A stretch of DNA of 64,000 bases from JBAOHV01 sp963714875 (GTDB lineage: Bacteria; Actinomycetota; Acidimicrobiia; Acidimicrobiales; Microtrichaceae): positions 124,001 to 188,000 of the forward strand of contig CAVQQI010000012.1 of assembly GCA_963714875.1 (NCBI GenBank), read 5' to 3'. Positions 32,839-41,646 of this stretch are shown one piece after another. The translations under genes were made by a program, and so were the position numbers. A model generated the notes under the pieces. It was not told the DNA's origin. It did no database searches and was given only the letters and a program-made list of their open reading frames with translations. Position 1 is the first letter of the stretch. Each line of letters starts with the position of its first letter.

Positions 32839-33882
32839 GTGGACGCATCGACCAAGACCAACCCGGGCAACTTCTTCGAGGACTTCACCCTGGGCCAACG
32901 TATCGATCACGCGACGCCGCGCACCGTCACCGATGGTGATCGGGCGCTGTACGGGGCGCTGTACCCATCCAGGTTCGCAGTTGGCGTCCTCGGTGGAGTT
33001 CGCCGCAGCGAGCGGTCTGTCGCCGGCGCCGGTCGAGGAGCTGATCGGGTTCCACATCGCGTTCGGCAAGACCGTGCCGGACATCTCGCTCAACGCCGTC
33101 GCGAACCTGGGTACGCCGAGTGCCGCTTCCACCGCCCCGTGTGCCCCGGTGACACCCTGCGCACGAGCTCCGAGGTGATCGGGCTGAAGGAGAACTCCAA
33201 CGGCCGCACGGGCGTGGTCTACGTGCGTTCCACCGCCACGAACCAGCACGGCGAGGTCGCGATCGACTGGGCCCGCTGGGTCATGGTGCGCAAGGGCGAC
33301 CCGGACGCCCCCGCCCCCGAGACGGTCGTGCCGGACCTGGCCGACCACGTCGCTGCGACCGACCTGATCATCCCTGCCGGACTCGACTTCACCGACTACG
33401 ACGACGCGCTCGCTGGTTCGCCGTACCGCTTCGGCGACTACCGGGTCGGCGAGAAGATCGACCACGTCGACGGTGTGACCCTGGAAGAGGCCGAGCACAT
33501 GTTGGCCACACGCCTGTGGCAGAACACCGCGAAGGTCCACTTCAACACCGAGGCCCGGGAGGACGGCCGACGGTTGATCTACGGCGGCCACATCATCTCG
33601 ATGGCGCGTGCCCTGTCGTTCAACGGTCTGGCCAACGCCCAGCTGATCGCGGCGATCAACTCCGGTGCGCACACCAACCCGGCGTTCTCGGGCGACACGG
33701 TCTACGCATGGTCCGAGGTGCTCGACACCGCCGAGACCGCTGCGCCCGGCGTCGGAGCCCTGCGTCTGCGGCTGGTCGCCACCAAGGGGCGTGACGAGTC
33801 GATGACCCTGCGCGGCGACGACGGCAAGTACCTGCCGCACGTCCTGCTGGACCTGGACCTCTGGGCGCTCATCCCGGTCTGA
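32839..33882 (+). CDS. MaoC-type double hot-dog hydratase, probable mesaconyl-CoA hydratase (two frameshifts)
   Basis: The inferred protein of about 348 residues reads KTNPGNFFEDFTLGQRIDHA, TPRTVTDGDRALYGALYPSRF, then FHIAFGKTVPDISLNAVANL and SSEVIGLKENSNGRTGVVYV. From memory this closely follows mesaconyl-CoA hydratase (beta-methylmalyl-CoA dehydratase, Mch), which works in the ethylmalonyl-CoA pathway and related acetate routes. The second hot-dog half (FNGLANAQLIAAINSGAHTNPA) is also present. One extra G near 32986 and one missing base near 33112 break the frame. A related MaoC enoyl-CoA hydratase cannot be fully excluded. Partners of the pathway (ethylmalonyl-CoA mutase, Ccr, malyl-CoA lyase) are not in this window. 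Confidence 0.75.
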   Translation: MDASTKTNPGNFFEDFTLGQRIDHATPRTVTDGDRALYGALYPSRFAVGVLGGVRRSERSVAGAGRGADRVPHRVRQDRAGHLAQRRREPGYAECRFHRPVCPGDTLRTSSEVIGLKENSNGRTGVVYVRSTATNQHGEVAIDWARWVMVRKGDPDAPAPETVVPDLADHVAATDLIIPAGLDFTDYDDALAGSPYRFGDYRVGEKIDHVDGVTLEEAEHMLATRLWQNTAKVHFNTEAREDGRRLIYGGHIISMARALSFNGLANAQLIAAINSGAHTNPAFSGDTVYAWSEVLDTAETAAPGVGALRLRLVATKGRDESMTLRGDDGKYLPHVLLDLDLWALIPV

Positions 33883-33916
33883 GATCGGCCCGTCGAGGGT
33901 GCCCCCGGCAGTGTGA

Positions 33917-33991
33917 TGGTGCCCTCGGCAGGATTCGAACCTGCGCACACGCCTCCGGAGGGCGATGCTCTATCCCCTGAGCTACGAGGGC
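33917..33991 (-). tRNA. tRNA-Arg (anticodon CCG)
   Basis: The minus strand reads GCCCTCGTAGCTCAGGGGAT onward, with a standard D-arm, an anticodon stem CGCC/GGCG around loop CTCCGGA (anticodon CCG, codon CGG), a T-arm containing GGTTCGAATCC, an acceptor stem GCCCTC/GAGGGC and an encoded CCA end. Without CCA the gene is 33920-33991. It stands alone between the hydratase gene and argS. Confidence 0.95.
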
Positions 33992-34082
33992 GCACTGTCC
34001 GGGAACTCGTGTACGGGTTCCCGGGGCCGGGACATTACCATCGCAGCGCCGACCTCCCCGCCTCCGGCCGATCTGGGATCCC

Positions 34083-35682
34083 ATGCGTGACGTCCTGACC
34101 ACTGCACTCCGAGACGCTCTCGGCCAGCTCGGGTTGACCGCGCCCGACGAGATCCACCTGGAGCAGCCGGCACGGCGCGAGCACGGTGACTTCTCCTCCA
34201 ACGTCGCGATGAAGCTGGCCAGGCCCGCCGGTCGGCCGCCGCGGGAGCTGGCCCAGCAGTTGGTCGACGTGATCGACGCCGACCTGCCCCCACACGTCAC
34301 GGGCGCCGAGGTGGCCGGGCCGGGGTTCGTCAACTTCCGGCTCGACGACGGTTGGCTGCACGACATGGTTCCCGCGGTGCTGGCGGCGGGATCGGACTTC
34401 GGGCGCAGCACCCTGGGTGCGGGCCGCAGGGTGATGGTGGAGTTCGTCTCGTCGAACCCCACCGGCCCCGTCCACGCCGGCCACGCACGCGGCGCCGCCT
34501 ACGGCGACAGCCTGGCCCGCCTGCTCGAGTTCACCGGCCACGACGTCGTCCGCGAGTTCTACATCAACGACCGTGGCGTGCAGATGCAGACCTTCGCCGC
34601 CTCGCTGCTGGCGCGCCGCGAGGGTCGTGAGCCCGACGAGGGCGGCTACCGGGGGCAGTACATCATCGACTGGGCCGCCCAGATGCCCGATGGTGTCGAC
34701 CCGCTCGAATGGGGAGAGGCCCATGCGCTGGCGGAGCAGCGAAGGGTGCTGGCCCGGATGAACGTGGAGTTCGACGAGTGGTTCTCCGAGCGTGCGATGG
34801 TCGCGACCGGCGCGATCGACCGCACCCTCGCAGACGCTGCGCGAGCGCGGCGTGGTCGACGACGCCGACGGCGCGGTCTGGCTGCGCTCGACCGAGTTCG
34901 GCGACGACAAGGACCGGGTGCTGGTCAAGAGCGACGGCGAGTACACCTACCTGCTGCCCGACATCGCCTATCACCGTGACAAGTTCGCCCGCGGGTTCGA
35001 CCTGCTGATCAACGTGTGGGGGGCCGACCACCACGGCTACGTGCCGCGGATGAAGGCAGCCGCCCAGGCGCTCGGCCACGACCCGGCTGACCTCGAGGTC
35101 GTCATCACCCAGCTGGTCCGACTCGAGCAGGCCGGCGAGGAGGTCAAGATCTCCAAGCGGTCCGGCAACCTGATCACCCTGGAGGACCTCCTGGACGAGG
35201 TCGGTGCGGACGCGGTGCGGCTCACCTACCTGTTGCAGTCGGTCGATTCGCCCCAGACCGTCGACCTGGACCTGATCATCGCCCAGTCGAACGAGAACCC
35301 CGTGTTCTACGTCCAGATGGCGAACGTCAGGGTGCAGTCCATCGGACGGGTCGCGGCGGAGCGAGGCATCGAGCAGGTGCCACTGGACCGCGCCGAGCTG
35401 TCGCTGCTGACCCACGAGCGGGAGCTCGAGATCCTGCGGCAGCTCTTCGTCCTGCCCGAGATCGTCGAGCTGGCGGCCCGCGAGCGGGCCCCGCACAAGG
35501 TCACCACCTGGGTGCGAGAGCTCGCCGGAGCGGTGCACGGCTTCTACCACGACTGCCCGATCCTCTCGCCCGACACCCCCGAGGACCTGCGTCAGGCCCG
35601 CTGGTGGCTCGCCGACGCAGCCGGAACGGGCCTGCGGGTCGGGCTCGACCTGCTCGGGGTCGGCACACCGGACCGGATGTAG
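34083..35682 (+). CDS. argS: Arginyl-tRNA synthetase (frame broken near 34834)
   Basis: This class I synthetase charges tRNA-Arg; the tRNA-Arg gene is just upstream on the other strand. The inferred length is about 533 residues. Visible parts: N-terminal Add-1 domain, the HIGH-type motif HAGHARG in SSNPTGPVHAGHARGAAYGD, INDRGVQMQTF, the KMSKS-type loop KISKRSGNLITLEDLLDEVG, and the C-terminal anticodon-binding DALR domain. The frame changes between AIDRTLAD and LRERGVVDDADGAVWLRST; one extra base near 34834 explains it. ATG 34083 matches the family start. lysA begins 3 nt after the stop, so the two form an operon. Confidence 0.95.
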
Positions 35683-35685
35683 CGC

Positions 35686-36995
35686 GTGCCGCGCCCGGCC
35701 CCCCAGTGCACTCGACGCGACCGCACTCCCGTTCGACCTGCTGCCCGACACCGCCGGCGCGGCGCCCGACGGGCGGCTGTCGATCGGCGGTGTCGACGTG
35801 TTGGAGCTGGCGGCCGAGTACGGCACGCCGCTGTTCGTCTACGACGAGGCGCACCTGCGCGCCCGTTGTGCAGAGGCGCGCAGGGTGTTCGGCGATGGCG
35901 GCGCCATCTACGCGACCAAGGCGTTCCTGTGCCGGGCGATGGCCCGCCTCGTGCACGACGAAGGGCTGCGGCTCGACGTCGCGACCGGCGGGGAGCTCGA
36001 GATCGCTCTCGCAGCCGGCGTGCCGGCGCACCGGCTCGTGCTGCACGGCAACAACAAGTCGACCGACGAGCTGCGCCGAGCGCTCGCGGTCGGGGTCGGT
36101 CGGATCATCGTGGACTCCGAACGACGAGCTGGACCGTCTCGAGGCGCTCGTCGCCGCAGGTGCGTCGGCGCCCACCGTGTTGTTGCGCATCAACCCGGGC
36201 ATCGAGGTGCACACCCACGAACACGTCCAGACCGGCAACCTGGACTCGAAGTTCGGGTTCCCGGTCCCGACCGGGCAGGCCGACGACGCGGTCGCTGAGA
36301 GCCGCGTTCCAGCGCTGCGGTCGACCTCGTCGGCCTGCACCTGCACATCGGCAGCCAGGTGTTCAGCGTCGAGAACTTCCTCGAGGGTCTGCGCTCCGTG
36401 GCGCCCTTCGTGCGTCAGCACGCCCTCGATGAACTGGTCGTCGGCGGCGGTCTGGGAGTCGCGTACCTGGCGGGCGAGCGTGCCCCGTCGATCACCGAGT
36501 GGGGTACCGCCGATCCTGGAAGGCTGCCGGGCCGCGGGGATCGAGGCGACGATCAGTGCCGAGCCCGGACGGGCGATCGCCGCGGCGGCAGCCGTCACGC
36601 TCTACACGGTGGGCACCATCAAGTACATCCCTGGTGTGCGCACCTATGTGGCGGTCGACGGCGGCATGAGCGACAACCCCCGTCCCGTGCTCTACGGCAG
36701 CGGCTACGAGACCTTCCTGCCGCGGGCGTCGACGTCACGACGTGAGATGCCGATCCGGCTCGTCGGGAAGCACTGCGAGTCCGGCGACCTGCTGGTGCGC
36801 GAGGGGCTCGTGCCTGCCGACCTGCACGTCGGCGACATCATCGCCACGCCCGTGACCGGTGCCTACGGGCACTCGATGGGCTCCAACTACAACAAGGTCC
36901 TTCGCCCGCCCGTCGTGTTCGTCGCCGATGGCGCAGCCCGGCTGGTCGTGCGCCGCGAGACCGTCGATGACCTGCTCGCCACCGACCTGGGCTGA
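35686..36995 (+). CDS. lysA: Diaminopimelate decarboxylase (frame broken about five times)
   Basis: LysA is the PLP enzyme that converts meso-diaminopimelate to lysine. The inferred protein has about 436 residues. Visible sites: PLP Lys in AIYATKAFLC, HGNNKSTDEL, HIGSQVFSVENF, GGGLGVAYL, EPGRAI, and the LysA signature GKHCESGD with the active-site Cys. One-base shifts lie near 35702 (a run of six C), 36118, 36294, 36318 and 36515. The GTG 35686 start sits 3 nt after argS. hom and thrC of the same aspartate family lie 3 kb downstream in a different transcription unit. Confidence 0.93.
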
Positions 36996-37070
36996 AAGAT
37001 CTGTGGTGGCCCACGCCGAGGTGGGGTAGGAACAGGGGGACGTCCGACCCACGACGAAAGCAGGTCCACG

Positions 37071-37589
37071 GTGGCCACCTCCTCCACGACAGCGAAGTCC
37101 GATCAGCCCGACGGCGACGAGGCCGGCAGCGGCAACGGTCGCAGCACCCAGCGATCGGGCGGGCGCCCGGCGATGACGGGGAACCGCTCCGAACTGGTCA
37201 GCGACCTGGGCAAGACGGCGATCGCTGACTCCGTCGTCGCGAAGATCGCCGGTCTCGCCTGCCGCGAGATCTCCGGCGTGCACGACATGGGGACCGGAGC
37301 GAGCCGCACGTTCGGCGCCATCAAGGGGATGGTGCCGGTCGGGAGCGACCGTCCCTCGCCGACCCAGGGCGTGGGCGTCGAGGTCGGTCAGCTCCAAGCA
37401 GCGGTGGATCTCGACATCGTCGTCGAGTACGGGGCGTCGATCGTCGACGTCGCGGATGCGATCCGCACCAACGTCATCACCAAGGTCCAGGGGATGACGG
37501 GGCTCGAGGTGACCGAGGTCAACGTCAGCGTCGATGACGTCTACCTGGGCGAGCCGGAGCACGAGGAGCAGGATCCGAGGGTCCAGTGA
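37071..37589 (+). CDS. Asp23/Gls24 family envelope stress response protein
   Basis: This protein of 172 residues has a disordered N-terminus (about 40 residues, Ser/Gly/Asp-rich) followed by the Gls24 domain: GKTAIADSVVAKIAGLACREISGVHDMG, DLDIVVEYGASIVDVADAIRTNV and VTEVNVSVDDVYL. In firmicutes Asp23 coats the inner face of the membrane and is anchored by AmaP; an AmaP-like protein is encoded at the end of this cluster. It starts at GTG 37071 with a -10-like TAGGAA at about 37027. The stop overlaps the next gene (GTGA). Confidence 0.9.
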   Translation: MATSSTTAKSDQPDGDEAGSGNGRSTQRSGGRPAMTGNRSELVSDLGKTAIADSVVAKIAGLACREISGVHDMGTGASRTFGAIKGMVPVGSDRPSPTQGVGVEVGQLQAAVDLDIVVEYGASIVDVADAIRTNVITKVQGMTGLEVTEVNVSVDDVYLGEPEHEEQDPRVQ

Positions 37590-37966
37590 CTGACGCCGGT
37601 CGAGCGTCGTTGTTGCGCGACATGGCCGATCGGATCGACCAGATCCCTTCGGTCGTGCGGCGCAGCGGCGGCGCCGCGGGCGCCGTCGCGGCGTACCTGC
37701 CGGGTGAGCGCATCACCGGGCTCCGTGTCACTGCCGACGGGAGGCTGCAGGTCCATGTCGTCATGGCATGGGGCTCGACGGTCGATGAGGTCGAGTCCCA
37801 GGTCCTGGCAGCGGTCGAGGGTCTGTGGACCGATGGCCCGGTCGACCTGACCGTCGACGACATCGAACCGTTGCCGACTCCGCAGCTCGACGCGGCGGGC
37901 CCAGCAGACGCTGGATCCGGCCACGGTACGGAGCCGCTGTCGTCCACGTCCGGCCAGGGCCGTTGA
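37586..37966 (+). CDS. Second Asp23/Gls24-like protein, divergent and short
   Basis: This protein of 126 residues contains a reduced Gls24-like core: ITGLRVTADGRLQVHVVMAW, DEVESQVLAAVEGLWTDGPVDLTVDDI. The pattern of two strands, a helix and a final strand, with VHVV for the usual DLDIVV, resembles Asp23 domains, but similarity is weak. The C-terminus is Pro/Ala/Ser-rich. It is overlapped by the preceding gene, which points to coupled translation and perhaps joint assembly. Confidence 0.6.
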   Translation: MTDAGRASLLRDMADRIDQIPSVVRRSGGAAGAVAAYLPGERITGLRVTADGRLQVHVVMAWGSTVDEVESQVLAAVEGLWTDGPVDLTVDDIEPLPTPQLDAAGPADAGSGHGTEPLSSTSGQGR

Positions 37967-37991
37967 GCGATCGGCCTGCTGGAACACCGCT

Positions 37992-38270
37992 GTGACCGAC
38001 CGCCCTGCCGCCGCCCCGATGACCCGACCCGAGGCCGCCGACGCCCTCGGCGTGCCGCCGGACGCTGACGACGCCACGGTCAGTTCGGCGTTTCGTCGCC
38101 GGGTGCTCGAAGCGCACCCGGACCGTGGAGGCGACCCGGCGGAGTTCAGCCGTTCGGTCGCAGCACGCAAGATGCTGCTGGGAGGGCGAGCGTCCGACTC
38201 CGAGGAGCGCAGAGGTGCGCGGGAGCGGGTCTTCGTGCGCCGCCGCACCTGGTGGCGCCCATGGAACTGA
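37992..38270 (+). CDS. J-domain protein
   Basis: This protein of 92 residues consists almost wholly of a J domain: EAADALGVPPDADDATVSSAF, then the invariant HPD in EAHPDRGGD (residues 42-47) and a third helix (EFSRSVAARKMLLGG). The C-terminus is a basic patch with RRRTWWRPWN. There is no Gly/Phe or zinc region, so it is not a general DnaJ but a specialised DnaK co-chaperone. Its site within an Asp23-AmaP cluster suggests it directs DnaK to membrane or envelope stress proteins; that is inference. The start is GTG 37992. Confidence 0.85.
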   Translation: MTDRPAAAPMTRPEAADALGVPPDADDATVSSAFRRRVLEAHPDRGGDPAEFSRSVAARKMLLGGRASDSEERRGARERVFVRRRTWWRPWN

Positions 38271-38400
38271 TGTCGCCGCCCGGCGTCCCGGCGATCGCCC
38301 CTCGGCTCCGCGGGCCCACACGATCGACGTACGGATCAGCGATTCCCACCCGAGTTCAACGACATGGCGTCAGCGCCATCCCGATGCGAGGTACAAGCCG

Positions 38401-38601
38401 ATGAGAGCTTCACACGTAGGTCTGCTGCTGGGGGCGCTGCTGGGCTTCGCGCTCATCATCGGTGGCCTCGGCGACATGTTGATCGTCGCCCTGGGTGCCG
38501 CGATCGGCTGGGTCGTCATGCGGGTCGCCGACGGCGAGCTGGATCTGGAGGACCTGTTGCGCCGACGCTCGGGCGATCGCTCGGACCGATCCCCCCGATG
38601 A
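38401..38601 (+). CDS. DUF2273-like small membrane protein
   Basis: This protein of 66 residues has two helices (GLLLGALLGFALIIGGLGDMLIVALGAAIGWVVM) and a charged C-terminus (RVADGELDLEDLLRRRSGD). Small membrane proteins of this plan (DUF2273) occur in Asp23/AmaP operons of firmicutes and actinobacteria. ATG 38401 has GAGGT upstream. The stop overlaps the next start (ATGA). 38271-38400 upstream holds no clear gene. Confidence 0.75.
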   Translation: MRASHVGLLLGALLGFALIIGGLGDMLIVALGAAIGWVVMRVADGELDLEDLLRRRSGDRSDRSPR

Positions 38602-38966
38602 GCGCCACGACGTCCCAGCCGGCCTCGGCCGCCCCCGATCCGTCCGGGGCCGGGTCGTCGACACGCGGCACGCTCCTGATCAAGGATCGGGTGATCCGCC
38701 GCACCGCGGAGCGGGCCGTCGAGCGGGCCGGTGTGGGGGCGATCACTCCGAAGGTCGATCTGGCGAGCACGGCCGACGCGCCGATCCGGCTGAAGGTCGG
38801 GATCGACCTGGTCTATCCGCACGTCCCGCTGGCCGAGGTGCTGGGATCGCTGCGTCGCCAGCTCGCCGACGAACTGACCCGGACGATCGGCCGACCCGTC
38901 GAACGGATCGACATCCGGGTCGATGCACTGGTGCAGGACCCCACGGTTCTTCCCCGCGTGCGCTGA
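38598..38966 (+). CDS. Third Asp23/Gls24 family protein
   Basis: This protein of 122 residues has a typical domain: GTLLIKDRVIRRTAERAVER, RLKVGIDLVYPHVPLAEVLG, TIGRPVERIDIRVDAL. It differs from the first copy by ending right after the final strand. Several Asp23 paralogs per operon are common and may form mixed filaments or layers at the membrane. It starts at ATG 38598, overlapping the DUF2273-like stop. Confidence 0.85.
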   Translation: MSATTSQPASAAPDPSGAGSSTRGTLLIKDRVIRRTAERAVERAGVGAITPKVDLASTADAPIRLKVGIDLVYPHVPLAEVLGSLRRQLADELTRTIGRPVERIDIRVDALVQDPTVLPRVR

Positions 38967-38978
38967 CGGGGCCACGCC

Positions 38979-39509
38979 GTGCGACTCGTGGTCCCCGTCC
39001 TCACCAGGATCCTCTCCGCGCTCGCGTCGCTCGCCCTGATCGCCGCCGGCGTCGTCGCAGCGGTCGAGGTCGTCGCTGCCGCGCTCGAGCGCGGCCCTGT
39101 GGTGCTGCCGCCGGACTACCCCGCGCTGGCGACGCGCTGGCAGTGGGACGACCGCTCGGTCATGGTGGTCATGGCCGTCACCAGCGGGGTGGGCCTGATC
39201 CTGCTGCTCACCGGGTTGTGGCGTCGGGCGCCACTGACGATCCCGGTGGCAGGACGCGACGGCGTGGCCGTCGAGCGACGTGGGTTGGAGGCGTCGCTGT
39301 CGCGTCGACTGGCCGATCTGGACGGCGTGTCGAGCGCACGGGTGCGCGTCGGTCGCCGCCGGGTGCGTGTCAGGGTCGACTCGCGCCGCCGTCAGGCACC
39401 CGAGCGGGTCCGCGACGCTGCTCGTGCCTTGATCGACGAGGCCCTGACCGACCAGCACCTGCAGCTGGAGCCGTCGGTGACGCTGCGGTACCGAGGAGGC
39501 GAGCTGTGA
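38979..39509 (+). CDS. DUF6286-like membrane protein of the Asp23 cluster
   Basis: This protein of 176 residues has two helices (ILSALASLALIAAGVVAAVEVVAAAL and VMVVMAVTSGVGLILLLTGLW) and a C-terminal part rich in Arg, with GLEASLSRRLADLDGVSSARVRVGRRRVRVRV, reminiscent of an Asp23 fold. This architecture (two helices plus a Gls24-like tail) is found in actinobacterial DUF6286 proteins, a recalled match. It begins at GTG 38979 and ends overlapping the amaP-like gene. Confidence 0.65.
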   Translation: MRLVVPVLTRILSALASLALIAAGVVAAVEVVAAALERGPVVLPPDYPALATRWQWDDRSVMVVMAVTSGVGLILLLTGLWRRAPLTIPVAGRDGVAVERRGLEASLSRRLADLDGVSSARVRVGRRRVRVRVDSRRRQAPERVRDAARALIDEALTDQHLQLEPSVTLRYRGGEL

Positions 39510-40195
39510 AGCGACTCCGGAACCGTCAGCTACGGGTCTCCCGCGTGCTCCTGGTGCTCCTCGGCCTGGTCCTGATCGCGATCGGAGCGACAGGACTGCT
39601 GCTGTCCACCGAGTCGGTCGACCGGTTGGCCGATCCACTGGTGCCGGGCACCCCCGTGTGGAACGACGCGGGCCAGCAGTTGGTGCGGGACCACCAACTG
39701 GCATGGCAGGTGGGTGTCCTGACGGTCGCTGTGCTGCTGATCCTCGTGGGGGTCTCGTGGCTCCAACAGCAGATTCCGCCCATCCGCCACCACGACGATC
39801 TCGACCTGCCGGACGCCGCCGCCACGGTCCCCGACAGCGGGACCTCCAACCGCAGCGCGTTGTTCAGCGGCACCCCGCTGTTCAGCGACGACCCGGTCCG
39901 GGACGGCAGTCCGGTCCGCGGTACCAGCACCCTCGCCGGCGGCGCAGCCGCCGCAGCGTTCGAGGAGGATCTGGTCTCCTCGCGCCACGTCGATCGGGCG
40001 CGGGCGGAGTTCCACGATCGCGGCCCGCTCCGCATCCGACTCGACGTGGCCGACGATGTGGCGGTGGATGAGGTCCTCGACGAGGTCGTCGCGCCTGCGG
40101 TCGACCGCCTGGTCCGTGTGTGCGGGCTCGAGTCCCGACCGGAGCTCGTCATCGACCTGCGACCGGTCGAGCCGCCGGGGCGCATCGTGGCCTGA
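39506..40195 (+). CDS. amaP: AmaP-like membrane anchor of Asp23
   Basis: This protein of 229 residues has two helices in the first 90 residues (VLLVLLGLVLIAIGATGLLL and VGVLTVAVLLILVGVSWL), then a Ser/Gly-rich region and a C-terminal Asp23-like segment (IRLDVADDVAVDEVLDEVVAPAVDRLVRV). In firmicutes AmaP holds Asp23 at the membrane. The GTG 39506 start overlaps the previous stop and has GGAGG 9 nt upstream. The symbol rests on architecture and position only. Confidence 0.65.
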   Translation: MKRLRNRQLRVSRVLLVLLGLVLIAIGATGLLLSTESVDRLADPLVPGTPVWNDAGQQLVRDHQLAWQVGVLTVAVLLILVGVSWLQQQIPPIRHHDDLDLPDAAATVPDSGTSNRSALFSGTPLFSDDPVRDGSPVRGTSTLAGGAAAAAFEEDLVSSRHVDRARAEFHDRGPLRIRLDVADDVAVDEVLDEVVAPAVDRLVRVCGLESRPELVIDLRPVEPPGRIVA

Positions 40196-40207
40196 CCGTC
40201 CTGCTCG

Positions 40208-40251
40208 CCGAGCCGGGCCGGCACGTCCGACCGTGTCGCCGAACGGCTCGG
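40208..40251 (+). terminator. Possible terminator of the Asp23-AmaP cluster
   Basis: CCGAGCCG (40208-40215) pairs with CGGCTCGG (40244-40251) around a 28-nt loop, 13 nt after the amaP-like stop. The loop is long, so it is only a moderate candidate. Confidence 0.35.
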
Positions 40252-40294
40252 TGCTGACGCGATCGGCAGCGCAGTTCACGCCGACGGCGACCGG

Positions 40295-40315
40295 CGGACG
40301 CTCCGACAGCGTCCG
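40295..40315. promoter_or_regulatory. Operator-like palindrome in the hom promoter
   Basis: CGGACGCT and AGCGTCCG are a perfect 8-bp inverted repeat with a 5-nt centre. They fill the stretch between the expected -35 region and the -10 box at 40317. A dimeric repressor here would block RNA polymerase; alternatively, because it lies upstream of the start of transcription, it is unlikely to act as an RNA hairpin for hom. Confidence 0.5.
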
Positions 40316-40316
40316 G

Positions 40317-40322
40317 TAGCCT
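40317..40322 (+). promoter_or_regulatory. Leaderless -10 box of hom
   Basis: TAGCCT is followed by 6 nt and GTG 40329. There is no ribosome site. Confidence 0.5.
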
Positions 40323-40328
40323 CTCGAC

Positions 40329-41643
40329 GTGGAACGAACAGTGACCATCGGAGTGCTGGGCTGCGGCAACGTCGGCGCCGCGCTGCTCGAGCTGATCGAC
40401 CGTCGGGGCGATGACATCGCCGCACGAACCGGGGTCCGGCTCCGCGTCGATGCCGTTGCGGTGCGGTCGCTGTCCAAGGAGCGGGCGGTCGCGGTCCCGG
40501 CCGAGCTGCTGACCACCGACGCCCACGCCGTCGTGGCGGACCCGGCCATCGATCTGGTGGTCGAGGTGATCGGGGGTATCGAACCGGCGCGGGAGCTCAT
40601 CTCCACCGCACTCAAGGGCGGCAAGGCGGTCGTGACGGCGAACAAGGAACTGTTGGCCAACGTCGGTGTCGAGCTGTTCGCCGATGCCGACGCGGCCCAG
40701 GTCGATCTGCTGTTCGAAGCGGCAGTCGCCGGCGGCATCCCCATCGTGCGACCGCTCCGCGAGTCGCTGGTGGGCGAGTCGGTGACCCGCGTGATGGGCA
40801 TCGTCAACGGCACGACCAACTACATCCTGACCAAGATGGCCGAGGAGGGCTGGTCCTACGCCGCAGGCACTGGCCGAGGCGCAGAGCCTGGGCTACGCCG
40901 AACGGGACCCGACCGCGGACGTCGAGGGGTTCGACGCCGGGGCCAAGGCCGCGATCATCGCCACCATCGCGTTCGGGGTGAAGGTCGTCGCTGGTGACGT
41001 CTACCACGAGGGCATCTCGGGGATCACGCCGGCCGACATCGACTTCGCCGGTCGGCTCGGCTACTCGATCAAGTTGCTCGCCATCGCCGAGCGGTTCGAC
41101 GACGGCTCGGTGGCGGTGCGCGTGCACCCGGCGATGGTGCCCGGTCGCGCACCCCCTCGCAGCGGTGCGCGACAGCTTCAACGCCGTGTTCGTCGAGGGC
41201 GAGGCCGTCGGTGACCTGATGTTCTACGGGCGGGGCGCGGGCGGGTTCCCCACGGCCTCCGCGGTGCTCGGTGACGTGGTCGACGCGGCGTCGAACCTCG
41301 CGAAGGGCTCGCACGCCAGCATCGGCAGTCTTCTCGCCGGCACAGGTCCGCCCCGTTGATGACCTGCGAGTCGCCGTACTACATCAACCTCGAGGTGCGC
41401 GACCGACACGGGGTGCTCGCAACCGTCGCTGGCGTGTTCGGGGATCATCGGGTGTCGATCCGTTCCATGGAGCAGGAGGCTCTGCTGGGCGACGACGATC
41501 AGGCCACCGGGGTGGCTCGGGTGACCTTCATCACCCATGCCGCCCGTGAGGCCGACGTGCGCGCCACGCTGCACGAGCTGCGTTCCCTGGACAGCCTCGT
41601 CGCGGTGGGATCGGTGCTGCGCGTGGTCGTGGGGGAGAGCTGA
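40329..41643 (+). CDS. hom: Homoserine dehydrogenase with C-terminal ACT domain (frame broken about four times)
   Basis: This enzyme reduces aspartate semialdehyde to homoserine at the branch to threonine and methionine. The inferred protein of about 437 residues has the NAD(P) motif GVLGCGNVGAALL, VVEVIGGIEPA, VTANKELLA, GTTNYILTKM and the catalytic Lys/Asp region around GFDAGAKAAIIATIAFG. A C-terminal ACT domain follows (YYINLEVRDRHGVLATVAGVF), the usual site of threonine feedback. Shifts near 40868 and 41147 are repaired by removing one G; two more near 41352 and 41378 lie between the catalytic part and the ACT domain, which otherwise looks like a separate gene (41356-41643). thrC follows 3 nt later. 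Confidence 0.94.
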
Positions 41644-41646
41644 GCC

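Noticed and set aside
33897..34098. Small protein frames across the tRNA-Arg gene
   Set aside because: The tRNA fold is complete with CCA; overlapping frames have no ribosome site or similarity.
41356..41643. A separate ACT-domain regulator gene
   Set aside because: Homoserine dehydrogenase normally ends with this ACT domain; the apparent separate start comes from two indels near 41352 and 41378.
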